Shown in pieces: positions 34,908-44,008 of a stretch of 64,000 nucleotides of DNA; position 1 is the first letter of the stretch; the number at the start of each line of letters is the position of its first letter. The position numbers and the translations under genes were made by a program. The notes under the pieces were generated by a model. The model saw nothing but the letters and a program-made list of their open reading frames with translations, was not told the DNA's origin and searched no databases. The stretch spans positions 2,925,001 to 2,989,000 of the forward strand of contig NZ_CP012401.1 in the NCBI RefSeq assembly GCF_001305595.1, given 5' to 3'. This stretch comes from Azospirillum thiophilum. Lineage in GTDB: Bacteria; Pseudomonadota; Alphaproteobacteria; Azospirillales; Azospirillaceae.

Positions 34908-36137
34908 CAGCGGCTCGGCCACCGGTTCGGCCTTCTTCCTGCGGTCGTCGGGCAGCAGCAGGGCGGCAGCAAAGGCCATGGCAGCCAGTGCCGACAGGGT
35001 CAGGTAGAGCATGGTGAACTCGCCGGTGTGCTCATAGACCCAGGCGACCAGCAGCACCGCCAGCGGACCGGCGCCGAAGGACAGGATGTATTTGGCGCCG
35101 AAGGCCAGCCCCCGATGCTTGTCCGGCGTGTAGCGGGCCAGCAGCATGTTCTCCGCCGGGATCTGCGTCTGCGAGGCGATGACCACGAAGGCGGCGGCGG
35201 CCACCAGCGGCAAGTCGGACAGCACGGCGACAGCGGCCATCATCGGGATCTGCACCAGCAGGCAGAGGATATAGACGCGCTTCAGCGAATGGCGGTCGGC
35301 CAGCACGCCGCCGATCATCTGCGGCAGCGCCGCGACCAGATAGACCGCCGTCACCAGCCCGCCGACCCCCAGCGTGCCGCTGCCGAGCAGGCCGCCCAGC
35401 CGCGCCTCGAACAGCTTGGGCAGCACGACCTGCATGGCATTGAAGATCAGCCCGGCGCAGACCATGGTCAGCGACAGCACGAAGAAGGCGCGCACCACGT
35501 CGCCGCGCGACGGCTTGGGCTGCGGCTTCACGTCGGCATGCCGGTCCTGGACGATGCCGGTGGCGATCAGCAGGGCAAGCGCCACGCCCAGCACGACGCA
35601 GAGGACGCCGGGGATGATGAAGGCCATGCGCCAGTCCAGCCACTGCGTCAGGCTGCCGGCGACCACCGCGGCGGTGGCGACGCCGAAGGTGCCGAACAGG
35701 CCGAGCCAGCCCATCGCCTTGCCGCGATTCTCGGCGTTCGCCATCATCCAGGCCATGCCGACCGGGTGGTAGATCGACGCCCCCAGCCCGAGCAGGGCCA
35801 GCGACCACATCAGCATGTCCGGCCCGTCCGACAGGCCGGCCAGCACCGCGCCGCCGCCGGTCATCAGGTAGAACACCGCAATCATCCCGGCCGAGCTCCA
35901 GCGGTCGCCCAGCCAGCCGGCCAGCGGCGCCCCCAGCCCGATCATCAGCGAGCCAAAGGTCCACAGCCGGATCAGTTCGTCATAGGAGAGCTTCCATTCC
36001 GTCTCCAGCGCCAGCACGATGGTCAGGAACAGCGCCGAGACGATGTGCATCAGCGAATGCCCGACCCAGGCGAAACCGACCGACAGCCGGGCCGAGGTCG
36101 GCGACGGCAAGACCGTACCGGCGGATGGGTGGCTCAT
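34893..36137 (-). CDS. major facilitator superfamily transporter
   Basis: This 414-residue protein has twelve predicted membrane helices. The motif between helices 2 and 3 reads GWLGDRWSS, helix 4 begins GLGASIYHPVGMAWMM, and the second half repeats the motif as GGVLADRHSLKRV. The HP-containing helix 4 is seen in fosmidomycin-resistance-like transporters, but the substrate cannot be told from sequence. The C-terminal tail is acidic and cytoplasmic. GGAG lies seven bases before the ATG. Confidence 0.85.
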   Translation of the reverse strand: MSHPSAGTVLPSPTSARLSVGFAWVGHSLMHIVSALFLTIVLALETEWKLSYDELIRLWTFGSLMIGLGAPLAGWLGDRWSSAGMIAVFYLMTGGGAVLAGLSDGPDMLMWSLALLGLGASIYHPVGMAWMMANAENRGKAMGWLGLFGTFGVATAAVVAGSLTQWLDWRMAFIIPGVLCVVLGVALALLIATGIVQDRHADVKPQPKPSRGDVVRAFFVLSLTMVCAGLIFNAMQVVLPKLFEARLGGLLGSGTLGVGGLVTAVYLVAALPQMIGGVLADRHSLKRVYILCLLVQIPMMAAVAVLSDLPLVAAAAFVVIASQTQIPAENMLLARYTPDKHRGLAFGAKYILSFGAGPLAVLLVAWVYEHTGEFTMLYLTLSALAAMAFAAALLLPDDRRKKAEPVAEPLPAAE

Positions 36138-36310
36138 GGAACGTCTCCGGCCCCGGAATTGTCCTCACGGGGAAATGTTCTGCAGGCAAGCGAAGGAGGA
36201 AGGCTCGCACGGGACGGTTGAACCGTCCAATGCGCCGGCCTCATGGCGGGCATGCCGGGCGGATTGGCAGGGCATCGGGCGGCGGACAGCTCCGGCCGCC
36301 TCCGAGGCCG

Positions 36311-36733
36311 TCAGTCTCCAGCCGGGCCGCGCCGGCCCTGCTTGACCTCCGACCGCTTGGCCTTTCCTTCCAGCCGGCGCTGCTGGGAGCCGTAGGTCGG
36401 CTTGGTCTTCCGGCGGATCTTGGGCGGAACCGAGGCGTCGCGGATCAGGTCGATCAGCCGCTCCCGCACATCCTCGCGGTTCCGCATCTGGCTGCGGTAG
36501 CTGTCGCCGGACAGGATCAGGACACCGGCGGCCGTCATCCTTGAACCGGCCAGACGGGCGAGCCGCGCCTTCACGTCATCCGGGATGTTCGGCGATGCCG
36601 CCACGTCGAAGCGCAGCTGGACCGCCGTTTCGGTCTTGTTGACGTGCTGGCCGCCCGGCCCGCTGGCGCGCACGAACTCCTCCTGGAGTTCGCTTTCGTC
36701 CAGGCTGATGCGGGGCGTGACCCGGATCATCAT
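36311..36733 (-). CDS. arfB: alternative ribosome-rescue factor B (peptidyl-tRNA hydrolase ArfB/YaeJ)
   Basis: This 140-residue protein has the release-factor GGQ motif at residues 27-29 ([10 protein letters not shown]) and the long basic C-terminal tail ([16 protein letters not shown] and following) that ArfB inserts into the empty mRNA channel of stalled ribosomes. It releases peptides from non-stop ribosomes. Its ATG at 36733 overlaps the ksgA stop (ATGATG), so it is coupled to a ribosome-maturation gene. Confidence 0.93.
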   Translation of the reverse strand: MMIRVTPRISLDESELQEEFVRASGPGGQHVNKTETAVQLRFDVAASPNIPDDVKARLARLAGSRMTAAGVLILSGDSYRSQMRNREDVRERLIDLIRDASVPPKIRRKTKPTYGSQQRRLEGKAKRSEVKQGRRGPAGD

Positions 36734-37635
36734 GGCCTCTCCGGGGGCGGCCCCAGCGGAGTCCGGGCGCGGAAGGCGCGGGCCAGCGCCGCAAAGCCGG
36801 CGACGTCGATCTCCTCCGCCCGCGCGGTCGGGGTGATGCCGGTCTCCTCCAGCAGCGCTTCGGCGCTGCCCAGCGACTTCAGGCTCTGGCGCAGCATCTT
36901 GCGGCGCTGGCCGAAGGCGGCGGCGGTGACCTGTTCCAGCGCGCGCCAGTCCGCCGGTTCCGGATTCGCCCGCGGGGTCAGGTGGACCACCGTCGATTCG
37001 ACCTTGGGCGGCGGGGTGAAGGCACGCGGCGGCAGGTTGAACAGCACGCGGGCGTCGGACCGCCATTGGGTGATGACCGACAGCCGGCCATAGGCCTTGC
37101 TGCCCGGCTTCGCCACCAGCCGGTCGGCAACCTCCTTCTGGAACATCAGCGTCAGGCTGACATAGGATTCGATCCGCGCCAGCCAGCCCAGCAGCAGCGG
37201 GGTTGCCACATTGTAGGGCAGGTTCGCCACGATGGCGCGAGGGGCCGGGGCCAGTTCCTCCGGGTCGACGGTCAGCGCATCGGCCTCGACGATGGTCAGG
37301 CGACCATGGGCGGCCTCGACGACGTCCTGCAGCGCCTCGATGAAGCGGCGGTCGCGTTCGATGGCGACGACCTTGACCGCATCGGTCGCCAGCAGCGCGC
37401 GGGTCAGCCCGCCGGGGCCGGGGCCGACCTCGATGGCGGTGGTGCCGGCCGGCAGGCCGGCCGAGCGCGCGATCCGTCCGGTCAGGTTGAGGTCGAGCAG
37501 GAAGTTCTGCCCCAGCGACTTGCGCGCCTCCAGGCCGAAACGCGCGATCACGTCGCGCAGCGGCGGCAAGGCTTGCGGGTCGAAGGCAGCCGGGGCGGAT
37601 GCGGGCGCGGGCGGGACGGGGGACAGGTCGGTCAT
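36730..37635 (-). CDS. rsmA: 16S rRNA (adenine-N6,N6)-dimethyltransferase
   Basis: This 301-residue KsgA/RsmA methyltransferase shows [18 protein letters not shown], the SAM motif [14 protein letters not shown], the acidic AIERDRRF, the catalytic NLPYN (in [14 protein letters not shown]), and the family-typical [16 protein letters not shown]. It dimethylates A1518 and A1519 of 16S rRNA late in small-subunit assembly. The ATG at 37635 was chosen; a GTG at 37668 would add 11 residues. It is upstream of and coupled to arfB. No pdxA or surA neighbour is present. Confidence 0.94.
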   Translation of the reverse strand: MTDLSPVPPAPASAPAAFDPQALPPLRDVIARFGLEARKSLGQNFLLDLNLTGRIARSAGLPAGTTAIEVGPGPGGLTRALLATDAVKVVAIERDRRFIEALQDVVEAAHGRLTIVEADALTVDPEELAPAPRAIVANLPYNVATPLLLGWLARIESYVSLTLMFQKEVADRLVAKPGSKAYGRLSVITQWRSDARVLFNLPPRAFTPPPKVESTVVHLTPRANPEPADWRALEQVTAAAFGQRRKMLRQSLKSLGSAEALLEETGITPTARAEEIDVAGFAALARAFRARTPLGPPPERP

Positions 37636-37692
37636 ACCCGACTTATAGGCATCCTCCGCCCTCTTCACCAGACGGCAGTTTGCCCGGAATCG

Positions 37693-38001
37693 CTACAGCA
37701 GGCTCCGCAGCAGCACGACCGCCACCACGCCCGCCGCCACCGCGACCACCATCGGCACGCGCCGGGCGATCAGGCAGACGAAGGCGGCGGCCAGCGCATC
37801 CGACGGGCGCGACAGGGCGGCCGGCGCCACCAGCGCCACCAGCACCGCGCCGGGCGTCGCCTCCAGCGCCGCGCTCGCCGACGGGCCGAGCCGGACCCGC
37901 GCGATCAGCCATGGCCCGCCGACCCGCGTCAGCCAGGTGACCAGCGCCCCGCCGAGAACGATCGCGAAGATGCTCCAATCCAGATGCAGCGCCTCAAGCA
38001 T
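37693..38001 (-). CDS. azlD: branched-chain amino acid exporter, small subunit (AzlD)
   Basis: This 102-residue protein has three or four membrane helices and the AzlD pattern: IFAIVLGGALVTWLTRVGGP at the N-terminus, ALEATPGAVLVALVAPAAL, and a C-terminal VVAVAAGVVAVVLLRSLL. The ATG at 38001 lies inside the last codons of azlC (8-bp overlap). AzlC and AzlD form a two-component exporter for branched-chain amino acids and their analogues. Confidence 0.9.
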   Translation of the reverse strand: MLEALHLDWSIFAIVLGGALVTWLTRVGGPWLIARVRLGPSASAALEATPGAVLVALVAPAALSRPSDALAAAFVCLIARRVPMVVAVAAGVVAVVLLRSLL

Positions 38002-38734
38002 CGCCCGCGCTCCCCTTCCCCTGGCCCTTCCCCTGTCCACGTCCCCGCCATGCTGCCACCGCCCCGCCGGCCAGCGCACCGGCCAGGATGTGCCACGGCC
38101 CGCCGGGCGACAGCGCATGGGCGCCGAGCGCCGCGGCGGCACTCGCCAGCCAGGGCGGCAGCGATCCCACCCCGCGCCAGAAGCCGGCCAGCAAGCAGAG
38201 GAAGACGGCGATGAAGGTGAAGTCCAACCCCCAGGCGGCGGGATCGGCGATCAGCGCGCCGGCCAACGTCCCCGCCACGGTGCTGGCGAGCCACGCCAGA
38301 TAGAGCGTCACCCCGACGCCGTACCAATAGGCCAGCGTCAGTCCCTCGCCGCGGCGCAGCGCCAGCGCCCATTGCTCGTCGGTCATGAAGAACAGCGCCA
38401 GCCCGGCCCGCGCCGGAGCGACGCCACGGAAGCGCGGCTCCAGCGTCGCCCCCAACAGCAGATGACGAAGATTGACCAGCAGGATGGCGCCGACCACCGC
38501 CAGCCCGGCGGTGCCCTTGTCCAACAGCTCGACCGCGACGAACTGCGAGCTGCCGGCGAAAACCAGCGCGCTCATCAGCCCCATGTCGAGCGGCGACAGC
38601 CCGGCCTTGGCGGCGAGACTGCCCAGCAGGAAGCCGAAGGGGACCGCGCCCGCCATCACCGGCAGGCAATGAATGGCGCCCAACGCGAACTCCTGCCGCG
38701 GGGACGCCGGTATGGTGAGGGTATCGGTGCTCAT
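37994..38734 (-). CDS. azlC: branched-chain amino acid exporter, large subunit (AzlC)
   Basis: This 246-residue membrane protein has the AzlC signature AGAVPFGFLLGSLAAKAGLS, SALVFAGSSQFVAVELL, NLRHLLLGATLEP and FMTDEQWALA. The C-terminus is Gly/Lys/Arg-rich. Its start lies just downstream of the AraC-family gene (11 bases), and a 17-bp element shared with the araC upstream region lies 31 bases before the start codon. This suggests direct control by that regulator. Confidence 0.92.
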   Translation of the reverse strand: MSTDTLTIPASPRQEFALGAIHCLPVMAGAVPFGFLLGSLAAKAGLSPLDMGLMSALVFAGSSQFVAVELLDKGTAGLAVVGAILLVNLRHLLLGATLEPRFRGVAPARAGLALFFMTDEQWALALRRGEGLTLAYWYGVGVTLYLAWLASTVAGTLAGALIADPAAWGLDFTFIAVFLCLLAGFWRGVGSLPPWLASAAAALGAHALSPGGPWHILAGALAGGAVAAWRGRGQGKGQGKGSAGDA

Positions 38735-38744
38735 GGCGGGGACA

Positions 38745-39629
38745 CTAGGCGGCGGCGGACCCGGTGTCTTGGACCGGATTGCTGCCCCGGCGGTATTGGC
38801 CGGGGGCGACGCCGACCCGCCCTTTGAACACCCGGTTGAAATGGGCCTGATCGCAGAAGCCGCAGGACAGCGCCACCTCGGCCAGGGTCAGCGGCCCGGC
38901 GAGCAACCGCTTGGCATGGGCAACCCGGCGGTCGGTCAGGTAGCCGTGCGGCGTCGTCCCCACCGCGGCGCGGAACACCCGCAGCAGGTGGAAGCGGCTG
39001 AGCCCGATCGCCCCGGCCAGATCGGCCAGTTCGACCGGGCTGTCGAGATGGGCGTCCAGATACTCCCGCGCACGGCGCACCGCTGCCGGCTCCCGCCCGG
39101 CCGCCGGCAGCCGCCCGGTCAGGTCGCCGTGGCGCAGCGCCAACAGGGTGAAGGCGCGCAGCGCATCGGTGTCGGCGCGCAGCGGGTCGGACACCCGTCC
39201 CTCCAGCCCGCGATGCAAGGAACCGATCGCCGCGAAAAGAGCCGGATCGTCGAAGACCGTCACACCGAAGTGCGGCGCCACCCGCCGGCCGGTTGCCTCC
39301 TCCAGCGCCCCTTCGAACAGGCTGGCCGACGGATAGAACATGCGATAGGCGAAGCCGTCGTCCGCCGGCCGGCCATCATGCAGGATCCCGGGATTGAGGG
39401 CGACGACCTGCCCGGCATGGGCCGCCAGATCGACCCCGGCGCACCGGAACAGCTCCGTCCCGGCAGTGATGACGCCGACGACGTAGGTGTCGTGCATGTG
39501 CGGGGCATAGCTGTGGCGTTGGAAGCGTGCGTTCAGGCACTCCATGCCGTCGAACCGCGCTTCGCGCCACAGCCGCGCGAAATCGCCGCCGCCGGCCGGT
39601 CTCTCGAGAAGTGCTGATTGCTGGTCCAT
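38745..39629 (-). CDS. AraC-family transcriptional regulator of azlCD
   Basis: This 294-residue protein has an N-terminal cupin-like sensing domain (about residues 25-165; HMHDTYVVGVI and LNPGILHDGRP) and a C-terminal AraC double helix-turn-helix (about residues 195-285; ELADLAGAIGLSRFHLLRVF and EVALSCGFCDQAHFNRVFK). The ATG at 39629 was chosen. It is directly upstream of azlC on the same strand, an arrangement repeated in many proteobacteria, so it very likely controls the exporter in response to an amino acid. Confidence 0.9.
   Translation of the reverse strand: MDQQSALLERPAGGGDFARLWREARFDGMECLNARFQRHSYAPHMHDTYVVGVITAGTELFRCAGVDLAAHAGQVVALNPGILHDGRPADDGFAYRMFYPSASLFEGALEEATGRRVAPHFGVTVFDDPALFAAIGSLHRGLEGRVSDPLRADTDALRAFTLLALRHGDLTGRLPAAGREPAAVRRAREYLDAHLDSPVELADLAGAIGLSRFHLLRVFRAAVGTTPHGYLTDRRVAHAKRLLAGPLTLAEVALSCGFCDQAHFNRVFKGRVGVAPGQYRRGSNPVQDTGSAAA
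38766..38782 (-). promoter_or_regulatory. candidate AraC-family operator before azlC
   Basis: GTCTTGGACCGGATTGC (plus-strand reading) recurs with one change at 39660-39676. This copy is 31 bases upstream of the azlC start and lies within the last codons of araC. Same sequence, same orientation and nearly the same distance to a start codon argue for a regulator site or shared promoter element. Confidence 0.6.
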
Positions 39630-39659
39630 GCCACAGTCTAACAGGCGGGTGGAGCATCC

Positions 39660-39676
39660 GTCTTGGACAGGATTGC
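39660..39676 (-). promoter_or_regulatory. candidate AraC-family operator before araC
   Basis: GTCTTGGACAGGATTGC (plus-strand reading) is 16/17 identical to the element at 38766-38782 and lies 30 bases upstream of the araC start at 39629. It would provide autoregulation. Confidence 0.6.
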
Positions 39677-39712
39677 GGGGTAACATCCTGATCGGCATTG
39701 CGTTTGCATACC

Positions 39713-39770
39713 AACGGTTACAAACGGATACAAACAGCCCTACTGCCGGTTATCAGGCAGTTACAATCGG
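39713..39770. promoter_or_regulatory. direct-repeat operator array upstream of the DUF4405 gene
   Basis: AACGGTTACA and AACGGATACA are adjacent direct repeats (39713-39732) with a 10-bp period. A third related block, CAGTTACAATCGG (39758-39770), matches CGGTTACAAACGG (39715-39727) at 11 of 13 bases. Repeats of this spacing are typical of OmpR-class response regulators. The regulator is unknown. Confidence 0.45.
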
Positions 39771-39820
39771 GTGCGATCCTTCCGGAAAAAACGAGACATC
39801 AAACCGGAAAGACACCCGCC

Positions 39821-40375
39821 ATGACCGTCATCGACACCCCTCCCCCCGCCGCCGGCAAGGCCGCATTCTCCTTTTCCAGACTGATGACCCGCGACGTGGT
39901 CACGCCCGTCACCATCGTGACCTTCGTCGTGTCCACCGTCACCGGCATCATGCTGCTGCTGCACTGGAATGCCGGGCTGGTGCGCTTCTCGCACGAATGG
40001 CTGAGCGTCGTGTTCTCCGCCATCGCGATCTGGCACCTGGTGAAGAACTGGCGCGCCTTCACGGGCTATCTGAAGCGCCACGCCGCGCAGGCCGCCTTCG
40101 CCACCAGCCTGATCGTTTCCATCGTCTTCACCGGCATGACCGGCACCACCGGCGGCAGTGGCGCCAATCCGGGTGCCGTGTTCGGTGCGCTGTCCGCCGC
40201 CAGCCTGGAGGCCGCCGCCCCGGCGCTGGGACTGACGCCCGACAAGGCGGTCGATGTGCTGAAGGCTGCCGGCATCGAGGCGGCGCCGGGCGAGACCCTG
40301 ACCGCGATCGGCAGCCGCGCCGGCAGGAACGGCGCCGCGGTCGCCAGCCTGCTGGCGAGCAAGCGGCCCCGCTGA
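39821..40375 (+). CDS. DUF4405-type membrane protein
   Basis: This 184-residue protein has an N-terminal cytoplasmic part, then membrane helices at about residues 28-48 (VVTPVTIVTFVVSTVTGIML), 56-72 (SVVFSAIAIWHLVKNW) and 85-100 (AFATSLIVSIVFTGMTG). His residues in HWNAG, HEW and WHLVKNW are placed as in DUF4405 and related cytochrome-b-like proteins, where they may bind heme. The C-terminal 70 residues are soluble and include a helical repeat (LGLTPDKAVDVLKAAGIEA). GGAAAG lies about ten bases before the ATG. Function is unknown. Confidence 0.75.
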   Translation: MTVIDTPPPAAGKAAFSFSRLMTRDVVTPVTIVTFVVSTVTGIMLLLHWNAGLVRFSHEWLSVVFSAIAIWHLVKNWRAFTGYLKRHAAQAAFATSLIVSIVFTGMTGTTGGSGANPGAVFGALSAASLEAAAPALGLTPDKAVDVLKAAGIEAAPGETLTAIGSRAGRNGAAVASLLASKRPR

Positions 40376-40409
40376 CAGGCCGATCCGAACCACCCGGCCC
40401 CGTCCCGGC

Positions 40410-43400
40410 CTATTCCTCCTCGTCGTCGCCCAGCAGATAGTCGATGTCGCCGCCGTCGAGCGCGCTGACCAGCCCCTTGCCCTCGATGGTGGCGTCCGAC
40501 AGGCTGCCCTTGCGGCGTTGCAGGTCGAGGATGCGTTCCTCCACCGTATTCGCCGCGATCAGCTTGTAGACGAAGACCGGCTTGTCCTGGCCGATGCGAT
40601 AGGCGCGGTCGGTCGCCTGGTCCTCCGCCGCCGGGTTCCACCACGGGTCGTAATGGATCACCGTGTCGGCGGCGGTCAGGTTCAGGCCGCGCCCGCCGGC
40701 CTTCAGGCTGATCAGGAAGACCGGAACCTCGCGGTTCTGGAAGCGGTTCACCGGTTCGGCGCGGTCCAGCGTGCGGCCGGTCAGCTCGACATAGGGAACC
40801 GCGGCCTTCTCCAGCTCCAGCTTGATCAGGTCGAGCATGGTGGTGAACTGCGAGAAGATCAGGATGCGCCGGCCTTCCGGCACCATCTCCTTCACCATCT
40901 CGGTCAGGGCGTCCAGCTTGGCGCTCGACCGCGCCTTGCCGCCCAGCGCAGCGATGGATTTCAGCAGGCGCGGGTCGCAGCAGACCTGACGCAGCTTCAG
41001 CAGCGCGTCGATCACCGCGATGGCGTTCTGGCCCAGCCCCTTGCCGCTGGCGGCCAGCGCCGCCCGCACCGTCTCGTTCACCGACAGGCGGATCGTCTCG
41101 TAGAGATCGCGCTGGTCGCGGTCGAGGTCGATGCGCACCACCACCTCGGTCTTGGGCGGCAGTTCCTTGGCCACCGCCTCCTTGGTGCGGCGGAGCAGGA
41201 AGGGTCGGATGCGGCGCATCAGCAGGTTGGCGCGGGTGTTGTCGCCACGCTTCTCGATCGGCACGCGGTAGCGCTTGCCGAAATCCTTGCGGTCGCCCAG
41301 CAGGCCCGGCATCAGGAAGGCGAACTGGCTCCACAGCTCGCCCAGATTGTTCTCGACCGGCGTGCCTGACAGGCAGAGCCGGTGCCGCGCCGGCAGCGCC
41401 GCGACGGCGCGGGTCGCCTTGCCATCGGGATTCTTGATCGCCTGCGCCTCGTCCAGCACGATCATGTGCCAGTTCAGCCGCTTCAGCAGGTCGATGTCGC
41501 GCGCCACCACGCCGTAGGTCGTCACCACGATATGGGCGCGGTCGATCTCGGACAGCCTGCCGTGGCGGTCGATGCCGTGCAGCACCACCACCCGCAGATG
41601 GGGGGTGAAGCGCCCCGCCTCGGCGACCCAGTTGGGCACAAGGCTGGTCGGCACCACCACCATGCAGGGGTCGGTCAGCCGGCCCTCATGTTCTTCCATC
41701 GCGATGTGGGCCAGCGTCTGGGCGGTCTTGCCCAGCCCCATGTCGTCGGCGAGGATGCCGGCGACGCTGTTGGCGCGCAGGCTCTGCATCCAGGCCAGCC
41801 CGGCGCGCTGGTAGTCGCGCAACTCGCCCCGGAAGCCCGGCGGCGGGGTCATGTCGCCCGGCATCTCGTCGGCACGCAGGCGCTGGAGATAGCCGTCGAT
41901 CTGTGCCGTCTCGTCGCCGCGCCGGGCGATCAGATCGTCGATGTCCAGCAGCGAATCGGCCTCGGCCAGCGGCACCTTCAACCGGTCGCCGCTGCTGCGG
42001 CCACTGTCCAGCATTGCTTCCAGCACGCTGAGCAGCCGCTCGATCCGCGCGGCCGGCAGGGCCAGGACATTGCCGTCGTCCAGCACGATATGGGCACGAC
42101 CGTCGATGACGCGGGTGGACGACAGCCCGCCCTTCTCGACCAGCCGAGCCAGGATCGGCAGCAGCGGCCGGCGCTCGCCATCGATCTCGACGCCGACATC
42201 CAGGTCGAACCAGCCGTCGCCGGCATCGCGGACGGCGACCTCCACCTCGGCCCCCGGCTCGATCACCCGGGTGCCGAAATCGGCGCCGACCTCGACCGTC
42301 CAGCCGGCCTTGGTCAGGGACGGCACCTCGTTGGCGAGGAAATGCTGCCAACGCTCCTCCACATCGCGGCCGGTCAGCCAATGGACACGCGTGCCACGGG
42401 CGTTCAGTACGCCCCTCGGCGGCTCGATCCTCGCCTGGGCGAAGCCGAGACCGGAGAGACGGTCGAGCGCCGCCTGCTCGTCGGCCTTGTCGCGGCGGAC
42501 GAAGGTGACGTCGCCGAACTCGTCCTCGGCGCGGGCGAACTGGCGCTGGTCGTCCGGTTCGATCTCCATCGGGCGGCCGGGCTCGCCATAGTCGAAGGAC
42601 AGGCGCAGCACGTCGACCAGCCCGTCGGCCGGCGTCACCACCCGGCCGAGCCGGGCGACGATGCGCGGCGACCGCTCGACGATGGCCGCCGCATCGCCCG
42701 CCCCGCCGCGCACGCCGGGAATGGCGTTGTCGCGGAAGCTGGAGGGCGGCGGCGGAGCGGTGCGCGCAATCGCTGCAGCGCCAGCGCCGCGCGACGGGCC
42801 GAACAGGCGCGACGGCGTCACCTTCGACGGCACCGGCGGCACCGGGGCGGGAGAGGGAACCGGCTTCGCCTTCGGCACCTCGACCACCTGGAGATCGACC
42901 GGGAAGACGGTGCCGGACGCACTGTCGACGCACCAATAGGACTGGCCCTTCATCAGCACGCTGCGCTCGGGCAGGCCGGTGGGGCGCAGCTTGCGGGTCG
43001 CCGGGTCGCGGAAGGTGCGCACGGTGCGGCCCGGCCCTTCGGCCAGCGGGGTGCCGTCGCGCCAGCGCAGCCGCCCGGTGCCGAGCAGGCGGCGCAGCAG
43101 CCGGTCCACCGCTTCCCCCCGGCTCTTGGCGACGGGCGTCCGTTCGGTCCCGCCGCCGCCCAGCAGCCGGGCGATGGCGCGGTCGGCGTCGCCGTCCACG
43201 CTGCGCGGCGCCTTGGCCAGCACGTCGCGCGGGCTGGCCGGGCTGGCGTCGGCCGACCCCTCGGTCACGAAATCGACCAGGATGTAGCAGGCGATGTCGC
43301 CCTGTCCCGGCTCCAGCGTCCAGCGCAGGCTGCGCACCGGATCGGCTTTAGGCGGCGGAGGAGGAGCAGCAGGCGGGCGGACCAGCGACAGCGGCGGCGA

Positions 43401-43844
43401 TTTGGCCACCGGGCCAGCAGGCGGGACGACAATAGGCGGTACGGCAGCGGGCGGAGCGGCCGGCGGCGGGGCGATGGGAGCCTTGACGTCCGCGACGTCG
43501 AACAGCGAGGCGCGGCGCCATTCCGGACGGCTTTCCAGCGCCAGCATCGCCGCGGCGGCCATGTGGGCGCAGGCGTTGCGGCCACAGCCGCAGCTGCGCT
43601 CCAACACGACGCTGCGCTTGCCCTGCACGGGGATCACCGTCACCGCCAGGCGGCGGCCCAGATCGCTGACCTCGGCCTCGATGCGGTCGCCGCCGGGCGG
43701 ACCAAGCGTCACCGCGCCGGTCATCATCAGCGTGCGGCCGCGCTGCAGCGTCTTGGCATCGAAGACGCGCGTCAGGTCCTCCTGACCGAAGGGGACGGCG
43801 GCGCCCCCCGAAGGGCCACGCGGCAGGGCATCGAAAAGCGACAT
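40410..43844 (-). CDS. SWIM zinc-finger SNF2-family helicase
   Basis: This 1144-residue protein begins with a SWIM zinc finger near residues 80-95 (SCGCGRNACAHMAAA). A Pro/Ala-rich linker (about 120-175) and a DUF-type middle region follow. The SNF2 ATPase occupies the C-terminal 480 residues: motif I DDMGLGKTAQTLAH, DEAQ box VLDEAQAIKNP, motif V GGRGLNLTAADTV, and motif VI QATDRAYRIGQ. Such bacterial SNF2 proteins (RapA/HepA-related) remodel protein-DNA or RNA polymerase complexes; the exact role is unknown. The ATG at 43844 fits the family start better than the extended frame. Confidence 0.92.
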   Translation of the reverse strand: MSLFDALPRGPSGGAAVPFGQEDLTRVFDAKTLQRGRTLMMTGAVTLGPPGGDRIEAEVSDLGRRLAVTVIPVQGKRSVVLERSCGCGRNACAHMAAAAMLALESRPEWRRASLFDVADVKAPIAPPPAAPPAAVPPIVVPPAGPVAKSPPLSLVRPPAAPPPPPKADPVRSLRWTLEPGQGDIACYILVDFVTEGSADASPASPRDVLAKAPRSVDGDADRAIARLLGGGGTERTPVAKSRGEAVDRLLRRLLGTGRLRWRDGTPLAEGPGRTVRTFRDPATRKLRPTGLPERSVLMKGQSYWCVDSASGTVFPVDLQVVEVPKAKPVPSPAPVPPVPSKVTPSRLFGPSRGAGAAAIARTAPPPPSSFRDNAIPGVRGGAGDAAAIVERSPRIVARLGRVVTPADGLVDVLRLSFDYGEPGRPMEIEPDDQRQFARAEDEFGDVTFVRRDKADEQAALDRLSGLGFAQARIEPPRGVLNARGTRVHWLTGRDVEERWQHFLANEVPSLTKAGWTVEVGADFGTRVIEPGAEVEVAVRDAGDGWFDLDVGVEIDGERRPLLPILARLVEKGGLSSTRVIDGRAHIVLDDGNVLALPAARIERLLSVLEAMLDSGRSSGDRLKVPLAEADSLLDIDDLIARRGDETAQIDGYLQRLRADEMPGDMTPPPGFRGELRDYQRAGLAWMQSLRANSVAGILADDMGLGKTAQTLAHIAMEEHEGRLTDPCMVVVPTSLVPNWVAEAGRFTPHLRVVVLHGIDRHGRLSEIDRAHIVVTTYGVVARDIDLLKRLNWHMIVLDEAQAIKNPDGKATRAVAALPARHRLCLSGTPVENNLGELWSQFAFLMPGLLGDRKDFGKRYRVPIEKRGDNTRANLLMRRIRPFLLRRTKEAVAKELPPKTEVVVRIDLDRDQRDLYETIRLSVNETVRAALAASGKGLGQNAIAVIDALLKLRQVCCDPRLLKSIAALGGKARSSAKLDALTEMVKEMVPEGRRILIFSQFTTMLDLIKLELEKAAVPYVELTGRTLDRAEPVNRFQNREVPVFLISLKAGGRGLNLTAADTVIHYDPWWNPAAEDQATDRAYRIGQDKPVFVYKLIAANTVEERILDLQRRKGSLSDATIEGKGLVSALDGGDIDYLLGDDEEE

Positions 43845-44008
43845 GCGGTGTGGACGGACCAGGACAGAACGAAACGAAAACGGGGCGTCGGTATAGGCTC
43901 TTGCGCCATGCGATGCAAGCATCGGCTCAAACGCGGCCATGCCCGACGGACGATGAACGGCCGTCCGTCATAGCACAGGATGCCGCCGGCTTCACCCCGG
44001 ATGCGCCT

